Source: Symbiodinium natans (lineage: Eukaryota > Sar > Dinophyceae > Suessiales > Symbiodiniaceae). From it: 51,000 nucleotides of DNA. Both the position numbers and the translations under genes were made by a program. The stretch spans positions 1 through 51,000 of the forward strand of contig CAJNDS010002203.1 of assembly GCA_905221605.1 (NCBI GenBank). Direction: 5' to 3'. Numbering within the stretch: the first letter of the stretch is position 1; each line of letters begins with the position of its first letter. The notes under the pieces were generated by a model. That model ran no database searches. It worked only from the letters and a program-made list of their open reading frames with translations, and was not told where the DNA came from. Shown here in pieces: positions 19,572 to 30,049 of this stretch.

Positions 19572-22500
19572 TGAATTTGTCTGGTCCAGTTGCCCCCTAA
19601 GCTCCCGACGTTTGCAAAACGCTTCGACCGAGTGACTGTGCAGATGTGACGAGGCGGGAGGCGAGCATCATGATCATCAGCTGGGTATTTTTCCCGCGTG
19701 AATGTGCAGATGTCACGAGGCGAGAGGCGAGCATCATGAGCATCAGCTCGATATTTTTCTGGTCCAGTTGCCCCCTAAGCTCCCGACGTTTGCAAAACCC
19801 TTCGACCGACTGACTGTGCAGATGTGACGAGGCGGGAGGCGAGCATCATGGTCATCAGCTGGGTATTTTTCCCGAGTGAATGTGCAGATGTCACGAGGCG
19901 AGAGGCGAGCATCATGAGCATCAGCTGGATATTTTTCTGGTCCAGTTGCCCCCTAAGCTCCCGACGTTTGCAAAACCCTTCGACCGAGTGACTGTGCAGA
20001 TGTGACGAGGCGGGAGGCGAGCATCATGATCATCAGCTGGGTGTTTTTCCCGAGTGAATGTGCAGATGTCACGAGGCGAGAGGCGAGCATCATGAGCATC
20101 AGCTGGATATTTTTCTGGTCCAGTTGCCCCCTAAGCTCCCGACGTTTGCAAAACCCTTCGACCTAGTGACTGTGCAGATGTGACGAAGCGGGAGGCGAGC
20201 ATCATGATCATCAGCTGGGTATTTTTCCCGAGTGAATGTGCAGATGTCACGAGGCGAGAGGCGAGCATCATGAGCATCAGCTGGATATTTTTCTGGTCCA
20301 GTTGCCCCCTAAGCTCCCGACGTTTGCAAAACCCTTCGACCGAGTGACTGTGCAGATGTGACGAGGCGGGAGGCGAGCATCATGAGCATCGGGAGGCGAG
20401 CATCATGAGCATCAGCTGGGTATTTTTCTGGTCCAGTTGCCCCCTAAGCTCCCGACGTTTGCAAAACCCTTCGACCGAGTGAATGTGCAGATGTCACGAG
20501 GCGGGAGGCGAGCATCATGAGCATCAGCTGGGTATTTTTCTGGTCCAGTTGCCCCCTAGGCTCCCGACGTTTGCAACACCCTTCGACCGAGTGAATGTGC
20601 AGATGTGACGAGGCGGGAGGCGAGCATCATGAGCATCAGCTGGGTGTTTTTTTTGGTCCAGTTGCCCCCTAAGCTCCCGACGTTTGCAAAACCCTTCGAC
20701 CGAGTGAATGTGCAGATGTCACGAGGCGGGAGGCGAGCATCATGAGCATCAGCTGGGTATTTTTCTGGTCCAGTTGCCCCCTAGGTTCCCGACGTTTGCA
20801 ACACCCTTCGACCGAGTGAATGTGCAGATGTGACGAGGCGGGAGGCGAGCATCATCAGCATCAGCTGGGTGTTTTTCTGGTCCAGTTGCCCCCTTAACTC
20901 CCCTCGTTTTGCAAAACCCTTCGACCGAGTGAATGTGCAGATGTCACGAGGCGGGAGGCGAGCATCATGAGCATCAGCTGGGTATTTGTCTGGTCCAGTG
21001 GCCCCCTAAGCTCCCGACGTTTTGCAAAACCCTTCGACCGAGTGAATGTGCAGATGTCACGAGGCGGGAGGCGAGCATCATCAGCATCAGCTGGGTATTT
21101 TTCTGGTCCAGTTGCCCCCTAAGCTCCCGATGTTTGCAAAACCCTTCGACCGAGTGAATGTGCAGATGTCACGAGGCGGGAGGCGAGCATCATGAGCATC
21201 AGCTGGGTGTTTTTCTGGTCCACGTTTGCAAAACCCTTCGACCGAGTGAATGTGCAGATGTCACGAGGCGGGAGGCGAGCATCATCAGCATCAGCTGGGT
21301 ATTTTTCTGGTCCAGTGGCCCCCTTAACTCCCGACGTTTTGCAAAGACCCTTCGACCGAGTGAATGTGCAGATGTCACGAGGCGGGAGGCGAGCATCATG
21401 AGCATCAGCTGGGAATTTTTCTGGTCCAGTTGCCCCCTAAGCTCCCGACGTTTGCAAAACCCTTCGACCGAGTGAATGTGCAGATGTCACGAGGCGGGAG
21501 GCGAGCATCATGAGCATCAGCTGGGTATTTTTCTGGTCCAGTTGCCCCCCAAGCTCCCGACGTTTGCAAAACCCTTCGACCGAGTGAATGTGCAGATGTC
21601 ACGAGGCGGGAGGCGAGCATCATGAGCATCAGCTGGGTATTTTTCTGGCCCAGTTGCCCCCTAAGCTCCCGACGTTTGCAAAACCCTTCGACCGAGTGAA
21701 TGTGCAGATGTCACGAGGCGGGCGGTGAGCATCATCAGCATCAGCTGGGTATATTTCTGGTCCAGTTGCCTCCTAAGCTCCCGACGTTTGCAAAACCCTT
21801 CGACCGAGTGAATGTGCAGATGTCACGAGGCGGGAGGCGAGCATCATGAGCATCAGCTGGGAGTTTTTCTGGTCCAGTTGCCCCCTAAGCTCACGACGTT
21901 TGCAAAACCCTTCGACCGAGTGAATGTGCAGATGTCACGAGGCGGGAGGCGAGCATCATGAGCATCAGCTGGGTATTTCTGGTCCAGTTGCCCCCTATGC
22001 TCCCGACGTTTGCAAAACCCTTCGACCGAGTGAATGTGCAGATGTCACGAGGCGGGAGGCGAGCATCATGAGCATCAGCTGGGTATTTTTCTGGTCCAGT
22101 TGCCCCCTAAGCTCACGACGTTTGCAAAACCCTTCGACCGAGTGAATAGATGTCACGAGGCGGGAGGCGAGCATCATGAGCATCAGCTGGGTACTTTTCT
22201 GGTCCAGTTGCCCCCTAAGCTCCCGACGTTTGCAAAACCCTTCGACCGAGTGAATAGATGTCACGAGGCGGGAGGCGAGCATCATGAGCATCAGCTGGGT
22301 ACTTTTCTGGTCCAGTTGCCCCCTTCAGCTCCCGACGTTTGCAAAACCCTTCGACCGAGTGAATGTGCAAATGTCACGAGGCGGGAGGCGAGCATCATGA
22401 GCATCAGCTGGATATTTCTGGTCCAGTTGCCCCTTCACGACGTTTGCAAAACCCTTCGACCTATTGAATGTGCAGATGTCACGAGGCCAGCTGGGTATTT

Positions 22501-23868
22501 TTCTGGCCCAGTTGCCCCCTAAGCTCCCGACGTTTGCAAAACCCTTCGACCGAGTGATTGTGCAGATGTCACGAGGCGGGAGGCGAGCATCATGAGCATC
22601 AGCTGGGAGTTTTTCTGGTCCAGTTGCCCCCTAAGCTCACGACTTTTGCAAAACCCTTCGACCGAGTGAATGTGCAGATGTCACGAGGCGGGAGGCGAGC
22701 ATCATGAGCATCAGCTGGGTATTTTTCTGGTCCAGTTGCCCCCTATGCTCCCGACGTTTGCAAAACCCTTCGACCGAGTGAATGTGCAGATGTCACGAGG
22801 CGGGAGGCGAGCATCATGAGCATCAGCTGGGAGTTTTTCTGGTCCAGTGGCCCCCTAAGCTCCCGACGTTTGCAAAACCCTTCGACCGAGTGAATTTGCA
22901 GATGTCACGAGGCGGGAGGCGAGCATCATGAGCATCAGCTGGGTATTTCTGGTCCAGTTGCGCCCTATGCTCCCGACGTTTGCAAAACCCTTCGACCGAG
23001 TGAATGTGCAGATATGACGAGGCGGGAGGCGAGCATCATGAGCATCGGCTGGGTATTTTTCTGGTCCAGTGGCCCCCTAAGCTCCCGACGTTTGCAAAAC
23101 CCTTCGACCGAGTGACTGTGCAGATGTCACGAGGCGGGAGGCGAGCATCATGAGCATCAGCTGGGCATTTTTCTGGTCCAGTGGCCCCCTAAGCTCCCGA
23201 CGTTTGCAAAACCCTTCGACCGAGTGACTGTGCAGCTGTCACCAGGCGGGAGGCGAGCATCATGAGCATCAGCTGGGCATTTTTCTGGTCCAGTGGCCCC
23301 CTAAGCTCCCGATGTTTGCAAAACCCTTCGACCGAGTGACTGTGCAAATGTCACGAGGCGGGAGGCGAGCATCATGAGCATCAGCTGGGAATTTTTCTGG
23401 TCCGGTTGCCCCCTAAGCTTCCGACGTTTGCAAAACCCTTCGACCGAGTGACTGTGCAGATGTCACGAGGCGGGAGGCGAGCATCATGAGCATCAGCTGG
23501 GCATTTTTCTGGTCCAGTGGCCCCCTAAGCTCCCGACGTTTGCAAAACCCTTCGACCGAGTGACTGTGCAGATGTCACGAGGCGGGAGGCGAGCATCATG
23601 AGCATCAGCTGGGCATTTTTCTGGTCCAGTGGCCCCCTAAGCTCCCGACGTTTGCAAAACCCTTCGACCGAGTGACTGTGCAGATGTCACGAGGCGGGAG
23701 GCGAGCATCATGAGCATCAGCTGGGTGTTTTTCTGGTCCGGTCGCCCCCTTCAGCTCCCGACGCTTGCAAAACCCTTCGACCGAGTGAATGTGCAGATGT
23801 CACGAGGCGGGAGGCGAGCATCATGAGCATCAGCTGGGTACTTTTCTGGTCCAGTGGCCCCCGTAACA
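19572..23868 (+). repeat. 112-bp satellite array with a 178-bp higher-order unit
   Basis: About 35 copies of a 112-bp unit contain GATGTCACGAGGCGGGAGGC, AGCATCATGAGCATCAGCTG, CTGGTCCAGTTGCCCCC and TTGCAAAACCCTTCGACCGA. From 19581 to 20293 the landmark CTGGTCCAGT recurs every 178 bp exactly (19581, 19759, 19937, 20115, 20293). There each unit carries an extra 66-bp half-unit with GATCATCAGCTGGGTA and TTTTTCCCGAGTGAATG. From 20428 the period is 112 bp, with a 23-bp internal duplication near 20380 and some truncated units (22135-22500). Because 112 = 3x37+1, a read-through frame cycles through all three frames every three units. Each cycle ends TGA immediately followed by ATG in the same frame, so the apparent ORFs are repeat artefacts. 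Confidence 0.97.
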
Positions 23869-23893
23869 TTGCAAGCCCCCGGGCAAATCATCC

Positions 23894-23932
23894 CTATCTC
23901 TCTCTCTCCCTCCCTCCTCTCCCTCTCTCTCA
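23894..23932 (+). repeat. CT-rich tract serving as a likely polypyrimidine tract
   Basis: CTCTCTCTCTCCCTCCCTCC ends in CTCTCTCAG at the start of a coding-like exon. Confidence 0.8.
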
Positions 23933-23933
23933 G

Positions 23934-24383
23934 ATCAGCCAGGGCACTACGGGTGCCAGAGGCAAATGCTCGCCATGGTGGCTGAGCCACTTCGAGGAGG
24001 AGTATGAAGGGGATCGGAACTTGATCCTGCGCAGCACGTGGGAAAAACTGGGCTTTCAGGGGGGCTGCAATCATGATGTACGCTTAAACTAACATCAGAT
24101 GTAGTTTAGATCCATTCCCTGATTCGGCAGTTGGCGCAAAAGCAACACACATGGAAGGCGGCGTGGAAACACGTGGCCGTTTGCAATGATTGCCAAGACA
24201 ACGGCGCGGTTTCCCCATATCTTCGCCAAGTGAGTGGACTAACCTGTCACATGGGGGGGGTTAGAGAAACAGCAGACTACGAAAGAGACTCCCAAGAAGG
24301 GCACGGATGCGCCATCACGCCACGCATGGCGCGCTGCTTGTATGGTCCTTGTGGCATGCAGCACGCCCCACCTCAGTTGCTGA
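23934..24383 (+). CDS. Plus-strand hypothetical gene beside the satellite (3' exons)
   Basis: The exons are 23934-24077 (48 codons, contains CSPWWLSHFEEEYEGDRNL), 24131-24229 (33 codons, LAQKQHTWKAAWKHVAV...) and 24273-24383 (QTTKETPKKGTDAPSRH... to TGA). All junctions are phase 0. The introns are only 53 bp and 43 bp, with donors GTACGC and GTGAGT. Each has a branch-site-like ACTAAC about 10-40 bp before the AG. The first exon follows the CT-rich tract. It is rich in W, C and H, but I do not recognise a domain. The 5' exons are not found and would have to lie across or within the satellite. Confidence 0.45.
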
Positions 24384-24401
24384 GGATAGCATGTATTGGA
24401 C

Positions 24402-24448
24402 CAGGTTTAGGGTTTAGGGTTTAGGGTTTAGGGTTTAGGGTTTAGGGC
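24402..24448 (+). repeat. (TTTAGGG)6 array
   Basis: Six perfect heptamers directly after the plus-strand gene. Confidence 0.95.
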
Positions 24449-24455
24449 TTCTTTC

Positions 24456-24668
24456 TCAATAGAGTTCAAAAGCCGAGTCTCTGCAGGTGGTGAGTTTGGA
24501 GTGGATCGGGGGGTGCCCGGGCAGTTCTATACACGCAGTAGGGGACCCCAGTCTGTCATAAACTCTTCTTGCATCCTGCCCAGAATCTAGCACCATGCAG
24601 TTGCTGAGCGCTATTACGGCTAAGCGCTGTTGCTGATGCACTGCCTTCGTCTGCTTGAGTTGAGGGGC
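24456..24668 (-). CDS. Candidate terminal exon, 70 codons plus stop
   Basis: After GTGGTCCAG the minus strand is open to TGA in phase 0, starting APQLKQTKAVHQQQRLAVIA and containing VLDSGQDARRVYDRLG. There are no repeats within it and the composition is protein-like. It lies just downstream of the last G4 exon. G4 could splice into it if the frame through the G tract in its 24802-24984 exon is different from the one I read. The flanking telomere-like tracts are in the minority order. Confidence 0.4.
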   Translation of the reverse strand, partial: APQLKQTKAVHQQQRLAVIALSNCMVLDSGQDARRVYDRLGSPTACIELPGHPPIHSKLTTCRDSAFELY

Positions 24669-24801
24669 CTGGACCACAGGAAGGAGGGGTCCAAAAACCC
24701 AAAACTGTTTCTGGAACCTAGTCTCATGTCAACTTCACCGCCCAAACCCTGAACCCTAGACCCTAATTCCAAAACCCTACACCCTAGACCCTAAACCCGG
24801 C

Positions 24802-25174
24802 TCAAGCCACCAAGGCTTCTGTAGACGCCCCCCCCCCCCCCCCCCTGTGCCTGCCGGGACCCGGCTCAAGCCACCAAGGCTTCTGGAGACGCCCCTCCCT
24901 GTGCCTGCCGGGACACTCCTTCTCCCATAGGGATGTCAGCTCATGAGGTGTCATCTGCCGTCTGGGGAGGACCATGCTCAGCACCTGGCCCGGTGTAGGG
25001 TTTAGGGTTGAGGGTTGAGGGCTTGGGGTTTCGACTCCCAAAACGAAGGGAGGAAGTTTAGGGCTTTCGACTCCCACAACGAGCGCAAGCGCAGGTTTAG
25101 GGGGTTGAGGTTTAAGGTTGAGGCTCAAGAATACTCATTATATATATATATATATACAAATACATATATATATA

Positions 25175-25205
<31 letters not shown>

Positions 25206-28200
25206 GTATATATATATATATATTTACATTTTCTCTTCTTTTGGGGGTGGGGGGTTGGTTTCGGAACCTGACGGTTCAGCTTACACCGAGTAAACCCTGA
25301 TCCTGTTTGGGATTCTACGGCTGGGGCTTCTTCGAGTGGTGTGAGACGTGAGCTCAGAGGCTCCTCAGGTTCGAGCTGTACTTGGGTTTAGGGTTTAGGG
25401 TTTAGGGTTTAGGGTTTAGGGTTTAGGGTTTAGGGTTTAGGGTTGGAGGTTCATGGTACTTATTCACCAGTTACAACTGGACTTATTACCCACTTATAAG
25501 CCCCTTAAGTGCCTGAATATGGTTATAAGTACAGTTATAACTGGTTAATGAGTACCATGGACCTCCAAGTACTTGGGGGTGGGTACTATGAATTAGACTT
25601 CGCGGTGTCTCGGGTTCAGGGTGTCTGTGCGTGTGGGTTGCCTTATCCATTGGGCCACAGGACCTTCTTGCAGAAACTGTAGTCAGGGGGGGCTGCCAGT
25701 GCTGTTTCATAGTGGAAGGAAAGGCAAGGGAATGAAGTTGCTTTTCTTCCTGTCTAAAGATGAGCATGATTTAGCCGACTTCATCATGCACGAGAGTTGA
25801 ATGCGGATCGGCAGGCCCCCCTAAACCCTAAACCCTAAAACGCTAAAACCCGAAAACCCTGAAACCCCAAACCTGGCCAAAATCCAAACCCGGTCTGCAG
25901 CTTTTTGATTTCCCGGCAGGGAAGGCGCTTCTTTCAGAGCTGCGAAGGGGTTCGGGGTTTGAGGGTTTAGGAGCTTAGGGAATTTCGGGGGATCCTTGAA
26001 AGAATCCTGTTGTAAACCGCTTTTACCCCCTAACCCCAAACCTTTTTTTTAGCATCCGGGCTTGGGGAGTCGGCCGGGAATGGTCTTGCGGGCAAGACTA
26101 TGCAGTTAACCCTAAACCCTAAACCCTAAACCCTAAACCCTAAACCCTAAACCCTAAACCCTAAACCCTAAACCCTAAACCCTAAACCCTAAACCCTAAA
26201 CCCTAAACCCCAGAGTCGCAGCTCAGGTGGCGCTTGCTTGCTCGTTCTGGCAGATGGTGGGCCCTTTCCTCGGAGAGGCGGGTTTCAGGGCTTAGACTTG
26301 CTGAAGAGCGAGTTCAGGACCTTTTATTGCTTTTTTGTTTTGGGTTGTGTTTATTTTGTAATTGGGTTTCTCTTTTTGTATTATGTCATCAATTTCATGA
26401 AAGCAGAGGTCACTGGAATCATTGAACCTTACGCAGCAAACGACCTTGTCCGATCTGGGCTGACGAAATGCGTAGGGAAAGGAGGACCAGTCGAAGCAAA
26501 CATCGACCCTCTCGTCCCAGCTGACTGACAAGTCCAAAACCCCGCGTTCCAACCCTTCGTATCCCAGTAACCATACTATAAGGGCACCCTTTTTGGGGCC
26601 TGGCTAATGGAAAGGGAGCCTTGAACCAAAAAAAGGGCAAAGGGTATCACTGGGCTGCCAAGGACCCTGAAGCCACCCCTCAAGCCTAAACCCTAAACCC
26701 TAAACCCTAAACCCTAAACCCTCAACCCTAAACCCTAAACCCTAAACCCTAAACCCTAAACCCAATCCCGAAAAGACATACCTTGACATCGGCGCCGAGG
26801 TGCACAGCCTGCCACACAGGTCTAATCGACGATTTTGCGGGGGTGGTTCAAGCAATCTTTGGCCCCAGAAGGGGAGAAAACTGCCAAAGGGCAAGAGCCT
26901 GTGCCTTTATACAATGTATAAACAGATGAATGTACATCTGTATGTATAACATGTTCACATATATACATATATAAATATGTATGTATGTATATGATCTCTC
27001 TCTCTCTCTCTCGTTCTCTTGCTTGCATAGTTCAAAGAGGTGTGCCCCTGACCCCCCCTGACCCCCCGGACCAAAACCCTCAGCCGCAAAAATGCCCGGA
27101 AAGCCCCGCAGTCTCTTGCTGAGTTGTCCTTTCAACCTTTTGAAAAATTATGAACAGGTTCCCTTATAAGGAAAGAAGGGAAATTTAAAAAGACCTAAAC
27201 CCTAAACCCTAAACCCTGAACCCTGAACCTTAAACCCAGCTTGCCTCCAGGGGATACCTCATCAGCCACTCCAGGGATCCATTCCGAGGCCTCGTCTTGG
27301 CCTCAGGCCTTGGTCGGGGGTTTAGGCTTTAGGGTTTAGGGTTTAAGGTTCAGGGGTCTAATTAGGGTCGAGGGTTCAGGGGTAGGGGTCTAATTAGGGT
27401 TGAGGGTTTAGGGAGGTCAGAGGGCTTTGGGGCACTGAGTACTGGATGCCGGAACCTATGTTAGCAATGGCGCAGGGTCAGTTTGGAGCACCTCACGAAA
27501 CATGTTTTATGTTTGCTCAAAATCACGCTCTAGCCTAGGTTCTGCAGTGCCTGTAGCACTCTGCAAGAACCCTGTGCGTGTCTAGCTCGAAATCGCCTTC
27601 CTGCCTGCGTGGTGCGCACTCTCGCTTCGAAACGGATACGCTTATCGTATGGTAGTAGGCAGTCTCAACAGACACTGTTTGGATGTCTGTCTACGCCGAT
27701 CAAGTCGTCTTCGCGATTTTGCAATTTTCTTAGGTCCTGTGGCATTGCACGCACCTCTGTTGAAAACTAAGCGTTGCTTGAAGCCCGTAGCTGGTACACT
27801 GGTACACTTGTCCCTAAACCTAAACCCTAAAACCTAAACCCTAAACCCTAAACCTCTTACAGCTTCTTTCTGTGAAGTAGGCTCCCAGCACATCGACGCT
27901 GTACTCGTACAGCGCCAGCCCAGGCCACACATCGCAGTTCACCGGTGACTTCAGCCTCAACGGTTTAGGGTTTAGGGTTTCGAGTTTAGGGTTTAGGGTG
28001 ACCCTCCCCCCTACCCCCGCAAAGACAAACACACAAACTAACAACACTCGCTCCCGCACCCTGGCCTTTACAGATTCATTTAGTTGGGATTTTGGGATGT
28101 GCAAGTGATAGTCTACTAGCGGGCTTCCCGGGTAGCTTCATCCAGAACTCAGAAGCTTAAGAGTGGAGAGACTTTGCGCAGTGGGAGGAACCCTAAACCC

Positions 28201-28797
28201 TAAACCCTAAACCCTAAACCCTAAACCCTAAACCCTAAACCCTAAACCTTCAGTGTTCGGGATGCTCCGTTTAGACACCTGCAGCCGAAGCAGCAGAGAG
28301 TCCCAGGGCGCCTCCGCCCTGGCAGTCTTGTCAGAACCGGGGGCTTCGAGCTCTTCAAAGCTGCTGGGTTTAGGGTTTAGGGTTTAGGGTTTAGGGTTTA
28401 GGGTTTAGGGTTTAGGGTTTAGGGTTTAGGGTTTAGGGTTTAGGGTTTAGGGTTTAGGGTTTAGGGTTTAGGGTTTAGGGTTTAGGGTTTAGGGAGCCTC
28501 TAAGGCACGAAACTGGTCTGAGGTCGGTGTGAGCACGCAATCACACAACCAGATGGCAGCTACTGTCAAGCCCTAAGGCCCAGCCACACAAACCCTACAA
28601 GCCTAACACCGAAACCCTGCCATACACCCGACAAGCCGGGGGAGGGTTTAGGGTTTAGGGTTTGGGGTTTGGGGTTTAGGGTTTAGGGTTTAGGATTTAG
28701 GGTTCCGAGTCCCCCGAGCCTTCTGTATAGCGTCTCCAAGGTGGGGCTGAGCAGCGCAGCGGAGAGCGCGTAGGTGGAGAAGGACAGGACTAGGTGC
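24802..28797 (-). CDS. Gene G4 (partial): hypothetical membrane-type protein, nine linked exons
   Basis: The exons are 28797-28720 (HLVLSFSTYALSAALLSPTL...), 28363-28279 (SFEELEAPGSDKTARAEAP...), 28065-28015 (ARVRERVLLVCVFVFAG), 27948-27861 (SPVNCDVWPGLALYEYSVDV...), 27754-27695, 27301-27258 (QDEASEWIPGVADE), 26263-26209, 25939-25890 (LKEAPSLPGNQKAADR) and 24984-24802 (VLSMVLPRRQMTPHELTS... to TGA). All eight junctions are phase-consistent, although several exons have another open frame or alternative splice sites. The first donor is GC (AG|GCTCGG); the rest are GT. Two hydrophobic stretches followed by a basic cluster (KKIAKSRRRLDR) suggest membrane segments and a cytosolic tail; that is inference. 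The final exon contains a tandem duplication with a G run. The start is not found and the family is not recognised. Confidence 0.42.
24805..24912. repeat. Tandem duplication with a C/G-run expansion in one copy
   Basis: A roughly 54-bp block (GGCTCAAGCCACCAAGGCTT ... TGTGCCTGCCGGGACC) occurs twice in a row. Where the right copy has CGCCCCTCCCTG, the left copy has about 21 consecutive C. It lies in the last G4 exon, so the run length sets the reading frame of the C-terminus. Confidence 0.9.
25136..25226 (+). repeat. (TA)n/(TATG)n microsatellite
   Basis: TATATA, then TATGTATATG units, then TATATA. Confidence 0.95.
25384..25443 (+). repeat. (TTTAGGG)8 array
   Basis: Perfect units that run directly into the M7 palindrome. 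Confidence 0.95.
25443..25568. mobile_element. M7 palindromic element
   Basis: It begins TTGGAGGTTCATGGTACTTA and ends GAGTACCATGGACCTCCAA. The arms continue inward (CCAGTTATAACTGG-type), so it folds along most of its 126 bp. A second copy is at 38095-38226. Confidence 0.85.
26106..26208 (-). repeat. (CCCTAAA)15 array
   Basis: Fifteen near-perfect units. The G4 exon 26263-26209 ends with a donor that merges into the array (G|GTTTAGGG in RNA sense). Confidence 0.95.
26218..26555 (+). other. Region open in several frames beyond the G4 exon
   Basis: A 96-codon plus frame (26238-26528) has a hydrophobic core (FVLGCVYFVIGFLFLYYVI). The overlapping G4 exon on the other strand is better supported by phase. 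The hydrophobic run translates a T-rich stretch, so I leave it unassigned. Confidence 0.25.
26558..26661. mobile_element. M4 element
   Basis: The left end TATCCCAGTAACC and AAGGGCACCCTTTTTGGGG pair with the right end GGTATCACTGGGCTGCCAAG. Confidence 0.75.
26687..26763 (-). repeat. (CCCTAAA)11 array
   Basis: Eleven units, one of them CCCTCAA. Confidence 0.95.
26930..27015 (+). repeat. TATG/TA and CT microsatellites
   Basis: TATGTATA and CATATATA runs are followed by (CT)9. Confidence 0.9.
27317..27420 (+). repeat. Degenerate TTTAGGG field
   Basis: TTTAGGG with TTCAGGG and TTGAGGG variants; a block GGGGTCTAATTAGGGT occurs twice. Confidence 0.8.
28193..28248 (-). repeat. (CCCTAAA)8 array
   Basis: Eight perfect units on the left of a G4 exon island. 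Confidence 0.95.
28367..28494 (+). repeat. (TTTAGGG)18 array
   Basis: Eighteen perfect units, the longest perfect array here. In RNA sense it ends CCCTAAACCCAG directly at the start of the G4 exon 28363-28279. Confidence 0.97.
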
Positions 28798-28890
28798 CTG
28801 AGGCTTAGGGCTTTAGGGGTTTCAGGGGTTTTAGGGCTTACGGTTTAGGTTTAGGGTTTAGGTGGAGAAGGACAGCACCAGGTGCCTCCG
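28778..28890 (+). repeat. Telomere-like insert flanked by a duplicated exon segment
   Basis: GGTGGAGAAGGACAG plus ten more bases (28774-28797) recurs with two mismatches at 28861-28885. Between the copies are about 60 bp of degenerate TTTAGGG. The segment is the 5' end of a G4 exon (HLVLSFST in both copies). Confidence 0.75.
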
Positions 28891-29022
28891 TTGCTTTCGG
28901 GGTTTTAGGGTTTTAGGGTTTAGGTTTTAGGGTTTTAGGGTTTAGGGTCTAGGTTTTTGGGTTATAGGGTTTTGGGTTACAAGGTTTTAGGGTTTTGGGT
29001 TACAGGGTTTTAGGGTTTAGGG

Positions 29023-29130
29023 TAAACTCCATAAACTTGGAACACGGCTTCAGGACGATTGGCGCTGGGATTCCCTTAAGCAACCCTCTTGGGGCATGAG
29101 GATAATGACCAACTTTTGGGAGCTTACGTG
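29023..29130. mobile_element. M8 element
   Basis: It starts TAAACTCCATAAACTTGGAA and ends CTTTTGGGAGCTTACG. It aligns along its length with the copy at 48064-48176 (GCTGGGATTCCCTT in the middle). Confidence 0.75.
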
Positions 29131-29537
29131 TGTGGATGCGCTTTTTAGGTTTCATCATGGCCTATGGTTTCGGAGTCGGGATGGGGGGGATCTGGGGTTT
29201 GCAAAAATCCCCGACCCTACACGAAAGGGGAATAGGGGCACTCCGGGACATGCGCGTGTCCTCAGCATGTTCTGGTTTTGTTTTCTGCTTTTGAGTCTTG
29301 AACAGGTATCCTTCGGATTTCACAGGGTGTCAATGCCCCTGAGCCCTAAGCCCTGGATCCAGACCCAGAGCCCCAAACTTTCCGTCATTTAACTCATATA
29401 ACGTTGTTGAGCTTGAGAATCATGGCCCCCCTTTTGGGGGGAGCCTTCTTTTTAGGGATGATGCGAGATGCTGCAAGATTATACAAGGCACCCCTAAACC
29501 CAAACCCAAAAACCAAAACCCTCAGCAGCTCAACTCT

Positions 29538-29618
29538 TCAGCTGCCTCCCCACCCCCGGCGTGAGTCCTGCCTGGCACGCGCCAGTGCGCAGAAGTCCTC
29601 TGCCAGGAGCCTGGCATC
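29538..29618 (-). CDS. Candidate terminal exon, 26 codons plus stop
   Basis: After ATGCCAAG the minus strand reads DARLLAEDFCALARARQDSR... to TGA in phase 0. It lies between CCCTAAA-like (29494-29515) and TTTAGGG-like (29660-29710) tracts. An alternative donor (GCGC|GTGCC) would make it internal. There is no linked neighbour. Confidence 0.33.
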   Translation of the reverse strand, partial: DARLLAEDFCALARARQDSRRGWGGS

Positions 29619-29957
29619 CTTGGCATTTGGTGACCCCCTAGACCCTATAAGGTCTAGCGTTTAGGGTTTGGGGTGTGGTTGAGGGTTGAGGGTTTAGGGG
29701 TCAGGGTTTAGGCTTGACCATAAGGGGTTCAGGCTTCCTGCGCCAAACCCCGATACAAAATGCCAAGCAAACCTGCCGAGCACGGACTTTGAGAAGCTTC
29801 TGGTCAGAGGTGTGGTTAACAGCCTGACTCCTGAACCCTTTTGAAGAGGCCTTGAAGGACACCGCCTGCTACCCAAACCCACCAATCCAGGGCTTACCCT
29901 GTCCACCCGCCCCCCAAAAACAAACACAACTAACGCTAGGTTTGCCCTTGAAATCGG

Positions 29958-30026
29958 TCTGAAAAACATTCCCCACTACGATCCTCTTAAATGCAATGAG
30001 GGAAAGTATGAAATATCTTCAACATC
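29958..30026. mobile_element. M5 element, diverged copy
   Basis: It contains AAAAACATTCCCC, GATCCTCTTAAA and CAATGAGGGAAA, in the order seen in other M5 copies. Confidence 0.55.
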
Positions 30027-30049
30027 CTACCCAGAAACCGAAGACACCC

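Noticed and set aside
20933-22522. Family of CRCHEAGGEHHEHQLG proteins
   Set aside because: They are frames through the 112-bp satellite; both strands and all frames give similar ORFs.
19572-23868. CRISPR array
   Set aside because: The units are contiguous 112-bp tandem repeats with no short repeat/unique spacer pattern, in a eukaryotic context.
24456-24668. Certain 3' exon of G4
   Set aside because: The join depends on the frame through a homopolymer run, so I list it separately.
27258-27301. Alternative reading AKTRPRNGSLEWLMRYPLE with a GC donor
   Set aside because: It is open and plausible, but the reading chosen has a GT donor and matches the phases of both neighbours in G4.
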